Counted from the stretch's first letter, positions 1-7,341 are shown. The stretch: 29,202 nucleotides of DNA from an uncultured Collinsella sp. (GCA_947001705.1 CAMQHT010000029.1:1-29202); one strand, 5' to 3'. The notes: generated by a model from the sequence alone, not told the origin. A program made the numbers and translations.

Positions 1-128
1 CCCCCGCCCCGCGGGGGGCCGCCCGCGCCCCCCCCCCCCACCCCCGGGCGGTCGCCCACACCCCCGCCCAAAAAACGCCCCAAACCCCCGCGGCCCGCCC
101 CGCAACCCCCGGGCGGGCCCCGCTTTTT
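1..128. other. Low-complexity C/G homopolymer contig end, probable artefact
   Basis: This stretch is almost entirely runs of C and G with a few A runs and ends in a T run. It has no codon structure and no recognisable terminator, and its composition differs sharply from the rest of the window. It lies directly downstream of the SIS gene ending at 180, where a normal terminator would be expected. The likely explanation is poor base calling or misassembly at a contig edge; a genuine G-rich tract cannot be excluded from one sequence. Confidence 0.6.
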
Positions 129-179
129 TTGACTCACGCAGTGCCCTTGCGAATCGAAGGTGAATGGTTTTCCCGTTAC

Positions 180-1148
180 TTAGTACTGCTCGATGCCCAT
201 GTAGCGACGGATCTCGGGGCTGTGGTCGAACACCTTGCCGCGGGCGGCGCGCAGCTCGCAGCTCATGTTGTAGAAGAAGATCGGCTCCAGGTACGAACGC
301 ACGCTGGCAGGCACGTCGCCCACGCCGTACTCGAGTGCGTCGAGCACCATGACCGTATCGGTGTGCGTGTTGAGGAACGCCAGCGCGCGCTCCTCCATGG
401 GGCGGCACTCGCCCGATCCGAGCTGCACAAAGTAGAACACGCCGGGCTCGGTAGCCTCGAACGGGCCGTGGAAGTACTCGCCGGAGTGGATGTAGCAGCA
501 GTGCTGCCACTGCATCTCCATGAGCGAGCAGATGGCCATGGCGTAGGTCTGGCTAAAGTTGGGGCCGGATCCCAGGATGTAGAAGAACTCGTGCTGCTGG
601 CAGAGCTCGGCAAAGCGGGCGCCCAGCTCGGCGTTGACCTTCTCGCGGGCAGCGGGCAGCAGCGCATCCATCTGCTTAAGGCCGGCGTACATGTCGGCGA
701 GTGCCTCGTAACCCTCCTGCTGGTCGAGCAGCTCGGCGGCGATCAGAGCGCCGATGCCCTGCGGCACCTCGGCCTGTGGCACGCCTTCGCCCCACGGATA
801 GACCCAGGTGGTCCACTTGCCGTTGTCGATCTTTGAGCCCTCGCAGTCGGTGAGGGCAACGACCTCGGCGCCGGCTGCCAGCGCCATCTCGCAACCGTCG
901 ACGACCTCCTGCGTATTGCCGCTGTGGCTGCAGGCGATGACGAGTGACTTCTCGCCAAGACTCTTGGGGGCCATCAGGCAAAACTCGCGCGCCGTGTAAA
1001 CCGTCGAGGTAAACGTGGTCGCCTCGCGCTTGAGCAGCTCGTTGGCCGGCATCAGGTCGATCATCGAACCGCCGCAGGCGATCCAAAAGACATTCTCGAG
1101 CTTGCCCTTGCGCTCGATAATTTCCTGAATCAGATCATGTGCGTTCAT
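180..1148 (-). CDS. SIS-domain protein, FrlB/FraB-like sugar-amine-6-phosphate deglycase (copy 1)
   Basis: A 322-residue cytoplasmic protein with two SIS (sugar isomerase) domains. The phosphosugar-binding loops are visible as IACGGS (23-28) and ACSHSGNTQE (72-81). The C-terminal half holds EMQW (E211) and SGEYFHGPFE (H227); this Glu and His, 16 residues apart, correspond to the general base and acid described for Salmonella FraB. The end, RRYMGIEQY, matches the RRY...Y tail of FrlB-type deglycases. Family members hydrolyse 6-phosphorylated Amadori compounds (fructose-lysine, fructose-asparagine, glucose-lysine) to glucose-6-phosphate and an amine. The ATG is preceded by AAGGAGG at good spacing. 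The gene follows a GntR gene in the same direction but has its own promoter with candidate operators. The substrate is not readable from the sequence; a plain phosphosugar isomerase is the alternative. Confidence 0.85.
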   Translation of the reverse strand: MNAHDLIQEIIERKGKLENVFWIACGGSMIDLMPANELLKREATTFTSTVYTAREFCLMAPKSLGEKSLVIACSHSGNTQEVVDGCEMALAAGAEVVALTDCEGSKIDNGKWTTWVYPWGEGVPQAEVPQGIGALIAAELLDQQEGYEALADMYAGLKQMDALLPAAREKVNAELGARFAELCQQHEFFYILGSGPNFSQTYAMAICSLMEMQWQHCCYIHSGEYFHGPFEATEPGVFYFVQLGSGECRPMEERALAFLNTHTDTVMVLDALEYGVGDVPASVRSYLEPIFFYNMSCELRAARGKVFDHSPEIRRYMGIEQY

Positions 1149-1204
1149 GCTGATGCTCCTCCTTGTGTGGTGGCTTTTGGTGACGGCTGCTCGTACCTGC
1201 GGTC

Positions 1205-1283
1205 GTTCTATGTTGTCCTATTTATAGCACGCAAGCTGTCGTGGGTGAAGTCATTTCGCCAAACTTGTTCTATGTTGTTCTAT
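1205..1283 (-). promoter_or_regulatory. Promoter of SIS copy 1 flanked by paired direct-repeat operators
   Basis: On the minus strand a -10 TATAAA (1221-1226) lies 17 bases from a weak -35 TTCACC (1244-1249). Two near-identical blocks flank it. The plus-strand sequence GTTCTATGTTGTTCTAT occurs at 1267-1283, upstream of the -35. A version with small changes occurs at 1205-1222, over the predicted start site. Each block is two GTTCTAT half-sites ten bases apart, and the blocks are 62 bases apart, about six helical turns. This fits repression, probably by the adjacent GntR protein, with possible looping. The assignment to that regulator is inferred from proximity. Confidence 0.55.
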
Positions 1284-1292
1284 CTGTGGACG

Positions 1293-2057
1293 TTAGATGT
1301 CAAACACGTAGCGCGAGCCAACGATCTTTTGACGACCGAGCAGTAGGGGCCGCTCGTCCGCATCGGTAAAGTACGCCTCCATATAAAAGAGCGGCTCGCC
1401 GACCGGCACCTCCAGCAGCGGGGCCGCCTGAGCATCGGCAAGCGCAATCTCCACGGTGCAGGGATCGGACTTGAGCGGCGCGCGGCCCGAATGCTCTGCA
1501 ACGAGCGCAAAGATCGAGTTATCGGCGAGGTCTTTATCGGCAAGCGTCTGCAGGTAGGGATGGTCGGCCAGCACAAAGGCGTTGTTCTCGAGCATGACGG
1601 GCACGCCATCTGCCGTGCGCACGCGCTCGACCACGATGAGCTCGCAGCCGGGTTCCACCCCAAAAAACGCCGCATCCTCACGCGTCGCCGCAACCACCGT
1701 GCGCGACACCAGGCGCGCTCCGGCCACCATGTCGTTGGCGGCGCAACCCTCGGAAAAGCTCTGAACGTCGCCCTTCTGGCGAATCTTGCGCTTGAGCTTG
1801 GGAGCGCACACAAAGGTGCCCCTCCCCTGCTGGCGGTTGAGATAGCCCGCACGCGACAGCTCCTCGATGGCGCGGCGCACGGTGACGCGACCCACGCCGT
1901 AGGACTTCGCGAGCTCCATCTCGGAAGGAATGCACGAGCCGGCTGTGTACACGCCGCGCGCGATCTCGCCCTTTAGGTCGTCCATAACCTGCTGGTACAG
2001 AGGCACGGCGGAAACCTCGGCGCGCTCAGAACGTTCGGTCTTGTTATCGGTTGCCAT
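1293..2057 (-). CDS. GntR-family (HutC/UTRA) transcriptional regulator 1
   Basis: A 254-residue DNA-binding regulator. The N-terminal winged helix-turn-helix (about 19-85) shows the family signature PLYQQV...IPSEMELAKSYGVGRVTVRRAIEEL...QQGRGTFV. The C-terminal UTRA ligand-binding domain (about 105-250) ends in GRQKIVGSRYVF. HutC-type members usually repress catabolic operons and release DNA on binding a phosphorylated sugar or amino acid derivative. It shares the VGSRYV tail with the regulator at 4399-5118, so the two are paralogs. The start codon has a GGAG eight bases upstream, inside the end of recQ; recQ stops only two bases before it, so the two genes may be co-transcribed. Its likely target is the SIS gene immediately downstream. 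Confidence 0.93.
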   Translation of the reverse strand: MATDNKTERSERAEVSAVPLYQQVMDDLKGEIARGVYTAGSCIPSEMELAKSYGVGRVTVRRAIEELSRAGYLNRQQGRGTFVCAPKLKRKIRQKGDVQSFSEGCAANDMVAGARLVSRTVVAATREDAAFFGVEPGCELIVVERVRTADGVPVMLENNAFVLADHPYLQTLADKDLADNSIFALVAEHSGRAPLKSDPCTVEIALADAQAAPLLEVPVGEPLFYMEAYFTDADERPLLLGRQKIVGSRYVFDI

Positions 2058-2059
2058 CG

Positions 2060-4042
2060 TTACGCTCCATCCCGCGCATGCTCGGACTCAAATTCTTCAA
2101 TCGCCGCCATAAACTGCTCGCCAAAGGCGTCGGCCTTTTTCTCGCCGATGCCGTTGACCTGGATCAGCTCGTCGCGCGTCTGTGGACGCAGGCGGCACAG
2201 ACCGCGCAGGGCCTTGTCGGAGAAGACCATGTACGGCGCCATCTCCAGCTCGGTCGAGATTTCCTTGCGCAGGACGCGCAGACGCTCAAACAGCTCGGCA
2301 TCGTCGCCCACGCGCGGGCGCTGGTCCAGCTCGGCCTCCTCGCGCAGCAGGTCCACCGCACGGCGAGCGCGGGCCGAGGCCTTGCGCTTGGACGCGCGGC
2401 GCTTAACGGTAAAGGCAAACGCCTCGTCCTCGACCTCGCCGGCACGCGGACCCAGGCCCACAACCGGGTACTGCCCCTGCGAGGTGGCCAAATAACCGCG
2501 GCCGCACAGCTGGCCGATGATATCCTTGATGCGCCCAACCGATTCGCTCGAAAGCTCGCCATAGCCGCGATCCTCGTCCAGATGCATCTGGCGAATGCGC
2601 TCGGTGTTGCCGCCGTGGAGCACGTCGGCGATGAGCGACTTGCCAAAGCGCATGGGGCGCGTGGCCACATAGCGCACGGTGGCGCGGGCCATATCGGTGA
2701 CGTCCTCGACCTCGAACTGCGTAAGGCAGTTGCTGCAGTTGCCGCAGCCCTCGGCCTCGTCCGTGGCGGTGCTGCCCGCACCAGCCGCTGCCGCATGCTC
2801 GGCCGCGGCCTCGTCGCCAAAGTAGCGCAGCATGTATTCGCGCAGGCAGCCGGTGGTATTGCAGTAGCCCTCCATCTGGCTGAGCAGACGATATCGATTC
2901 TGGAGCGCCCACGCGCGCTGCTCGTCGTCGAGCGCCTCGTCGGCCGCATCGCCGCGGTCGATCAAAAAACGACGCATGCGAAAATCGTTGCCGTTCCACA
3001 GCAGGTGGCAGCTGGCCGGGTCGCCATCGCGACCGGCGCGGCCCGCCTCCTGGTAGTAGGCCTCGATGCTCTCGGGCACGTTGTTGTGAATCACGTAGCG
3101 CACGTTGGGCTTGTCGATGCCCATGCCAAAGGCGTTAGTGGCAACCATCACCTGAATATCGTCATCGATAAAGGCACGCTGGCTTTGGCGGCGGGCGTCG
3201 TTACCCATGCCGGCATGGTAACGACCAACGCGAATGCCGCTGGGGCCCAGCGCTTCGGCAAGCTCGCCTGCCAGCGCATCGACCGTCTTGCGGGTCGAGC
3301 AATACACGATGCCGCTCTCGCCCGAATGCGCGATCACATAATCGCGCACCCACGCGGCCTTGGCCTTGTCGCCCATCTCCTCGCAACCAAAGTAGAGGTT
3401 CTTGCGATCGAAGCCCGTCACTACCGTCGCGGGGTTTTGCAGGCCGAGCATCTGATGAATGTCCGCACGCACGCGCTCGGTTGCCGTAGCGGTAAAGGCC
3501 GCCACGATGGGGCGCTGCGGCAGGGAATCGATAAACTCGCGAATCTGCAGGTAGGCGGGGCGGAAATCCTGTCCCCATTGGCTCACGCAGTGGGCCTCGT
3601 CAATGGCCACGAGCGGCACGCCAATGCCGCCGTCCGCTGCGGCCTCCTGCGCAAAGGCCAAAAAGCGCGGCTCGAGCAGGCGCTCGGGCGCCACGTACAT
3701 AAGTTGGTAGCGGCCCTCGCGCGCCCGCTTGAGCACGGTGTTTTGCTGGGCCGGAGTAAGGCTGGAGTTGAGATAGCTGGGCCGCGCACCCGCCGCGAGC
3801 AACGCACGGGTCTGGTCCTCCATAAGCGACAGCAGCGGGCTCACCACAAAGGTGATACCGGGCAGCATGAGCGCGGGCACCTGGTAGCAAATGGACTTGC
3901 CGGCGCCCGTGGGCATAACGCCCAGCGCGTCGCGGCCGGCAAGGATCGCATCGACCATACGGTCCTGCCCCGGGCGAAACGAGGTGTAGCCAAAATAGGC
4001 GCCGAGCGTGTCGAGCGCCGTCTGCTGCATGCTATCGGTCAT
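2060..4042 (-). CDS. recQ: ATP-dependent DNA helicase RecQ
   Basis: A 660-residue superfamily 2 DNA helicase that unwinds DNA 3'-5' in recombination and replication-fork repair. Visible motifs are the N-terminal FRPGQ (Q-motif region), Walker A PTGAGKS (about 44-50), the DEAH box followed by CVSQWGQDFRP (148-161), and the helicase C motif VMVATNAFGMGIDKPNVRYVIH with the QEAGRAGRDG arginine-finger motif. The RecQ zinc site follows (CLREYML ... CGNCSNCL). Then come the winged-helix RQC region and a C-terminal HRDC domain ending in VNGIGEKKADAFGEQF. The length is normal for a full RecQ with one HRDC domain. An AGGA precedes the ATG. A structured 350-base region lies upstream, and a GntR gene starts two bases after the stop. 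Confidence 0.97.
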   Translation of the reverse strand: MTDSMQQTALDTLGAYFGYTSFRPGQDRMVDAILAGRDALGVMPTGAGKSICYQVPALMLPGITFVVSPLLSLMEDQTRALLAAGARPSYLNSSLTPAQQNTVLKRAREGRYQLMYVAPERLLEPRFLAFAQEAAADGGIGVPLVAIDEAHCVSQWGQDFRPAYLQIREFIDSLPQRPIVAAFTATATERVRADIHQMLGLQNPATVVTGFDRKNLYFGCEEMGDKAKAAWVRDYVIAHSGESGIVYCSTRKTVDALAGELAEALGPSGIRVGRYHAGMGNDARRQSQRAFIDDDIQVMVATNAFGMGIDKPNVRYVIHNNVPESIEAYYQEAGRAGRDGDPASCHLLWNGNDFRMRRFLIDRGDAADEALDDEQRAWALQNRYRLLSQMEGYCNTTGCLREYMLRYFGDEAAAEHAAAAGAGSTATDEAEGCGNCSNCLTQFEVEDVTDMARATVRYVATRPMRFGKSLIADVLHGGNTERIRQMHLDEDRGYGELSSESVGRIKDIIGQLCGRGYLATSQGQYPVVGLGPRAGEVEDEAFAFTVKRRASKRKASARARRAVDLLREEAELDQRPRVGDDAELFERLRVLRKEISTELEMAPYMVFSDKALRGLCRLRPQTRDELIQVNGIGEKKADAFGEQFMAAIEEFESEHARDGA

Positions 4043-4074
4043 GGTTTCCTAACGTCCAAGTCATCTGCCGCCGA

Positions 4075-4320
4075 TTATACGCCGCCACGCGGACCGGTGC
4101 CGCACGGCTGCCGGCCACGGGCGATGCAATCCGAAGGGAACGAGCGTGGATTTTCGGACACTTTCCGGATGAGCGTGGAAACGTCGCTGGTTACGCATAA
4201 GTCAGCGAAAACGCCCCTAAGCGAGCAAGGTGACGTGAAAGAGGAGGGAAGCGTACTTCGGTACGCGACCGACGATTGAACGTCAGATTGCCGCTTAGGG
4301 GCGTTTGCAGCGTCGACCGG
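4075..4320. ncRNA. Intergenic structured region with nested hairpin (candidate RNA or repeat)
   Basis: No convincing gene lies between recQ and the GntR gene ending at 4399. The region contains a long inverted repeat: AAACGCCCCTAAGCG at 4209-4223 pairs perfectly with 4292-4306. Between the arms, near the centre, is a hairpin GCGTAC-TTCG-GTACGC (4251-4266) with a stable UUCG tetraloop. A 36-codon frame (4169-4279, plus strand) runs through it but has no ribosome binding site. Both strands could form the structure. It could be a dispersed repeat or a structured RNA; its function is unknown. Confidence 0.4.
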
Positions 4321-4344
4321 TCCGCCGTTCGTTAGAACGGCGGA
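4321..4344. repeat. Perfect short hairpin, 10-bp stem
   Basis: TCCGCCGTTC (4321-4330) pairs perfectly with GAACGGCGGA (4335-4344) around the loop GTTA. No U tract follows on either strand, so it is not a standard terminator. It lies between the larger nested hairpin and the stem next to the GntR stop codon. Confidence 0.6.
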
Positions 4345-4366
4345 ACCAAAGGCGCAGCGTCGAGCC

Positions 4367-4393
4367 GTTGCGCGGTTTGGAAAACCGCGCAAC
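4367..4393 (-). terminator. Terminator-like hairpin after GntR regulator 2
   Basis: A perfect 12-bp stem (GTTGCGCGGTTT at 4367-4378 with AAACCGCGCAAC at 4382-4393) and a 3-base loop begin six bases after the GntR stop codon. There is no U run after the stem, so termination or 3'-end protection is only probable. Confidence 0.5.
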
Positions 4394-4398
4394 TAGAG

Positions 4399-5118
4399 CT
4401 ACATCACCATAACGTAGCGCGATCCCACGTAGTACTGCTTACCCATCAGGACCGGCTCGCCATTGGGACCGATAAAGCCGGCGCGCAGGTTGAGCAGCGG
4501 ATCGTGCGGGGCGATGCCCAGCTCTGCTGCCTGCTCGGCATTGGCGCGAACGGCCTCGACCGTGCGGTAGCCAACCGAAACAATCGGCGTTCCGCCAACA
4601 CGCTCGACCTCGGCAAAAATCGACTTGTCCTCAAGATCGGCCGTCAACAGCTCACGGTAGGCGTCAAACGGCACAAAGATGTTCTCCTCAAAGATGGGCT
4701 CACCGTCGGCCGTACGCACGCGCTTGATATGCAGCAGCAACGCATCCTTCTGCAGGCCAAAGAACTCCATCTCGTTTTGGCGCGCCGGAACGATCTGGCG
4801 ATCGACCACATGTGCGCCCGCCTTCATGCCGTTGTCGGCACACAGCGCGGTAAACGTCTGCAGCGTCGAGGCGTGAAACTGGCGATTGATGTGCGGCGTG
4901 GAAACAAAGGTGCCGCGGCCCTGCTGCTTAACCAGGTAGCCATCGGAGCACAACTCCTCGACGGCGCGGCGCACCGTAATGCGGCTCACCTCGTACTGCT
5001 CGGCTAGCTCAAGCTCGGAAGGAATACGCTCCTTGGGTGCATAAACACCTTTCTCGATCGCATCCTTGATTTCGTCGTAAATCTGCTGGTAAAGCGGTGC
5101 ATTTTTGGGCGCAGGCAT
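4399..5118 (-). CDS. GntR-family (HutC/UTRA) transcriptional regulator 2
   Basis: A 239-residue regulator with an N-terminal winged helix (about 8-75: PLYQQIYDEIKDAIEKG, IPSELELAEQYEVSRITVRRAVEEL, QQGRGTFVS) and a C-terminal UTRA effector domain ending in KQYYVGSRYVMVM. It is a paralog of the regulator at 1293-2057. Its own upstream region carries GTATATAACGTCTAG. A similar motif overlaps the promoter of the PTS operon (11178-11199) and lies upstream of the EamA gene (12456-12477). The simplest reading is autoregulation plus control of both those units. The ligand is probably a phosphorylated intermediate of the imported sugar-amine, inferred from the family and the neighbourhood. The ribosome binding site is weak (AAGAG); the chosen ATG is the only good start. 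Confidence 0.93.
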   Translation of the reverse strand: MPAPKNAPLYQQIYDEIKDAIEKGVYAPKERIPSELELAEQYEVSRITVRRAVEELCSDGYLVKQQGRGTFVSTPHINRQFHASTLQTFTALCADNGMKAGAHVVDRQIVPARQNEMEFFGLQKDALLLHIKRVRTADGEPIFEENIFVPFDAYRELLTADLEDKSIFAEVERVGGTPIVSVGYRTVEAVRANAEQAAELGIAPHDPLLNLRAGFIGPNGEPVLMGKQYYVGSRYVMVM

Positions 5119-5157
5119 ATCTAATCACTCTTATCGAAATATCGAAAGTACTAATAC

Positions 5158-5179
5158 GTATATAACGTCTAGTTTTATG
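5158..5179 (-). promoter_or_regulatory. Candidate operator of GntR regulator 2 (own promoter)
   Basis: The plus strand reads GTATATAACGTCTAG followed by TTTTATG, about 40 bases before the GntR start codon. It shares the core ATAACGTCT with the PTS promoter site and ATAACGACT with the EamA site. The flanking region is strongly A/T-rich. The role is inferred from the shared motif. Confidence 0.55.
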
Positions 5180-5222
5180 ATACCTCAGTTTGATAAAACG
5201 ATACACCGCATACAGCAAATCC

Positions 5223-6230
5223 TTACCTGCCGTCGTCCTGCTGCAAACTGTCCTGCTCGCTGAGGCGCGCCTGCCTGCAGGCCATGCGCGCGGGCTTGTC
5301 GGGATCGGGTACGGCCGTGGGCATGGGCTCGTCAACATGACCGCCCCACCAGCCGCCCACAAAGTTGAGCGTGTGGAACACGTTGATCACGGCGCCGGGA
5401 TCAATGTCGCATACCAGCTTGATAATGTCCTGACTCTCGTAGGTCGAGACAACGGCGTGCAGCAGGTACATCTTTTCGCGGCTGTATCCGCCGATGACCT
5501 CGGCACAGCTAATGCCGTGCTGAAAATGGTCAACATAGGCAGTCATGACCTCGTCTGCCTTGCGCGTCGTGATCTGCAGCGTCACGCGGTCGTAGCGACG
5601 ATAGAAGCTGTCGATGGTCTTGGTCGAAATAAACTGGAACACGATGGAGTACGCTGCATTGTCCCAGCCAAACATAAAGCCAAAGATCGCCAGGATAAAG
5701 CAGTTGAAACCAAAGATAACGCCCCAGATGGTCTTGCCCGTGTGGTTGGAGACCCACAGCGCGATAAAGTCGGTGCCGCCGGTAGATGCGCCGGACTTGA
5801 GCGCGATGGCAGCGCCCAGACCCGAGACCACGCCACCAAAAATGATGAGCATGATCTTGTCGCCCAAAAACGGGGCGAAATGAAAGATGTTGAGGAACAG
5901 CGATGAGAGCACAACTTGCATCATAGAGAAGATGACGAAGCGCTTGCTAATGCCGCTCCAGCATAGGAGCGCCACGGGGATGTTGAGCGCGAGCATACCG
6001 AGCGAGATGTCGATGTGAACGCCGCCGAGCGAGGTAACGCGATCGAGCAGGACCGCGACGCCGGTAAGACCGCTCGGAAGCAGGTCGGCGGGCCGAATGA
6101 ACGCCTGGATCAGGAATGTCTGGAGAACGGCGGAAATGGTGACCGCCACGGCGGTGATGGCACGGCGGACGATGGTGAGGCGGCCGAGCACGAGCACGCG
6201 GTCCGTGAGCTGGTCGATGGCGTTCGCCAC
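5223..6230 (-). CDS. YitT family membrane protein (DUF161 plus C-terminal DUF2179)
   Basis: A 335-residue integral membrane protein. The N-terminal two thirds contain five or six hydrophobic helices with the family's typical GLTGVAVLLDR and GASTGGTDFIALWV segments. The C-terminal cytoplasmic part (about 225-300: RYDRVTLQITTRKADEV, GISCAEVIGGYSREKMYLL, DIDPGAVINVFHT) is the DUF2179 domain. Family function is unknown; members are widespread in Firmicutes and Actinobacteria. Translation appears to start at GTG, with GGGAG five bases upstream. The extreme C-terminus carries a charged tail of about 35 residues (PTAVPDPDKPARMA onwards), longer than usual. No operon partner is evident: the HAD gene upstream is separated by a 355-base repeat-containing gap. 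Confidence 0.9.
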   Translation of the reverse strand: MANAIDQLTDRVLVLGRLTIVRRAITAVAVTISAVLQTFLIQAFIRPADLLPSGLTGVAVLLDRVTSLGGVHIDISLGMLALNIPVALLCWSGISKRFVIFSMMQVVLSSLFLNIFHFAPFLGDKIMLIIFGGVVSGLGAAIALKSGASTGGTDFIALWVSNHTGKTIWGVIFGFNCFILAIFGFMFGWDNAAYSIVFQFISTKTIDSFYRRYDRVTLQITTRKADEVMTAYVDHFQHGISCAEVIGGYSREKMYLLHAVVSTYESQDIIKLVCDIDPGAVINVFHTLNFVGGWWGGHVDEPMPTAVPDPDKPARMACRQARLSEQDSLQQDDGR

Positions 6231-6366
6231 GTAGGCTCCCTTCGAAGGCAGATGTAGTTGTGGGGCATGCAGGCGATTGTAACATGGAGCGTGCGGGGGC
6301 GCTTCAATTCACCCTCTCTCGACAACCAAAACGGGACCGGTAACCCCACAACCAAAGGCCCAAATT

Positions 6367-6490
6367 CTAAGTGAGTAGACTTTTCGCAACCTGCCGAGCA
6401 CAGCCAATAACAGCCACCTCTGTGACCTGCGGTTTTACTAAGGCAGAAACGCTTTGTGCTCGGCATGCGCCAAAAAGTCTACTCACTTAG
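6367..6490. repeat. 124-bp palindromic element, copy 1
   Basis: The element begins with CTAAGTGAGTAGACTTTT and ends with the exact reverse complement, giving 18-bp perfect terminal inverted repeats. A second nested stem, GCCGAGCACA/TGTGCTCGGC, lies inside, so the element folds into one long hairpin with a loop of about 52 bases. A second copy at 14778-14900 is about 93% identical, including the loop. It encodes no transposase and shows no clear target duplication. It resembles a MITE or REP-type element. It lies between the YitT and HAD genes. Confidence 0.85.
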
Positions 6491-6535
6491 TCTGAGTCGA
6501 AGCCAAACTGATCCAAATTGAAGCCAAAATGAGCC

Positions 6536-6581
6536 AATCCGCCGCGATAAATGCGCGAATCGGCACTTCTCGCGGCGGATT
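6536..6581 (-). terminator. Hairpin downstream of HAD gene
   Basis: AATCCGCCGCGA (6536-6547) pairs perfectly with TCGCGGCGGATT (6570-6581) around a 22-base loop. It begins five bases after the HAD stop codon. A clear U run is missing, although ATTTT follows some bases later on the minus strand. It is probably a 3'-end hairpin or weak terminator. Confidence 0.45.
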
Positions 6582-6585
6582 GACG

Positions 6586-7215
6586 CTACAAAGCGGCCAG
6601 AATGTCGGTCAGATTATCGATAACGGCATCGGCTCGCGATTGATCGAGGTTGACGCCCTCGTGCGGACGCAGTGCCAGGACGCGGGCGCCGGAGCGCTTG
6701 CCGGCCTCGATACCCAAAGGCGAGTCCTCGATAACCAGGCACTCGGCAGGCTCCATACCCAGCGCCTCCATGGCACGCAGGTAGATCTCGGGGTCGGGCT
6801 TAAACGCACTGCACTCGTGACCGCTGATGGTGTAATCCAGCACATCGGCGATACCCGAAATCTCCACCAGCTCGTCAATCAACTCACGATACGACGAGCT
6901 CGCGATGGCACACTTCACGCCGCGCTCGTGCAGCTCACGCATCACCGACTCCGTCTGCTCGTTGAGCAGCTCGGCATACGGAACGGGGTGGTCCGGGCTG
7001 TAGACTTGCTTGTACTCCACGCGCAGGCGCTCGCGCATCTCAATATCGTCGGGAACCAGCGTCTCCCAAATGGCGGGCTCGTTAGACCCCGAAAGATCGG
7101 GGATCTCGTCAAAGTGGAACCCCTTCTCCTCCATAAACGCCACGCGGCGACGGTTATAGAACCACTCGGTATCGACCAGCACGCCGTCCATATCAAACAG
7201 CACTGCCTTGATCAT
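6586..7215 (-). CDS. HAD-superfamily hydrolase, beta-phosphoglucomutase/phosphatase-like
   Basis: A 209-residue cytoplasmic HAD subfamily IA enzyme. Motif I is VLFDMDGVLVDTE (nucleophile D8 and acid D10), motif II is IASSS, motif III has the Lys in FKPDPEIYLRA, and motif IV is VIEDSPLGIEAG. The helical cap between motifs I and II matches the beta-phosphoglucomutase/2-deoxyglucose-6-phosphatase group, which handles sugar phosphates. The start at MIKAV was chosen because GGGAGG lies about eight bases upstream; a longer in-frame extension to 7347 would run through a repeat and a terminator. The gene lies downstream of the PTS-SIS operon but behind a strong terminator, so co-transcription would need read-through. 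A role in detoxifying sugar phosphates from that pathway is a guess. Confidence 0.9.
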   Translation of the reverse strand: MIKAVLFDMDGVLVDTEWFYNRRRVAFMEEKGFHFDEIPDLSGSNEPAIWETLVPDDIEMRERLRVEYKQVYSPDHPVPYAELLNEQTESVMRELHERGVKCAIASSSYRELIDELVEISGIADVLDYTISGHECSAFKPDPEIYLRAMEALGMEPAECLVIEDSPLGIEAGKRSGARVLALRPHEGVNLDQSRADAVIDNLTDILAAL

Positions 7216-7229
7216 ACGCATCTCCTCCC

Positions 7230-7265
7230 ACCTGCCAAAAAGGGACAGGTTTATTTTGGTAGGTT
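7230..7265 (-). repeat. 38-bp palindromic repeat, copy A
   Basis: On the minus strand this reads AACCTACCAAAATAAACCTG, then TCCCTTTTTGGCAGGT: outer arms ACCTRCCA/TGGCAGGT around a core AAATAAACCTGTCCCT. The same 19-base core and arms occur at 14992-15029 in the other orientation. It lies between the PTS operon terminator and the HAD ribosome binding site. Confidence 0.7.
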
Positions 7266-7309
7266 TTATCTGGGGTTTTGCGGCGCGACGGGCGCGCCCT
7301 CCCCAGAGC

Positions 7310-7341
7310 AAAAAAGGGGACGGGGCGCAAACCCCATCCCC
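7310..7341 (-). terminator. Rho-independent terminator of the PTS-SIS operon
   Basis: On the minus strand GGGGATGGGG, a 6-base loop (TTTGCG) and CCCCGTCCCC form a 10-bp stem with one G-U pair, followed by TTTTTT. It lies 35 bases after the SIS stop codon at 7376. Confidence 0.9.

Noticed and set aside
2051..4279. 742-codon open frame on the plus strand
   Set aside because: It is antisense to recQ, whose helicase motifs are unmistakable. The product is His/Ala/Gly-rich with no domain, as expected from high-GC codon bias.
4169..4279. 36-residue plus-strand peptide frame
   Set aside because: It lies within a nested inverted repeat and lacks a Shine-Dalgarno; kept only as a possibility under the structured-region finding.
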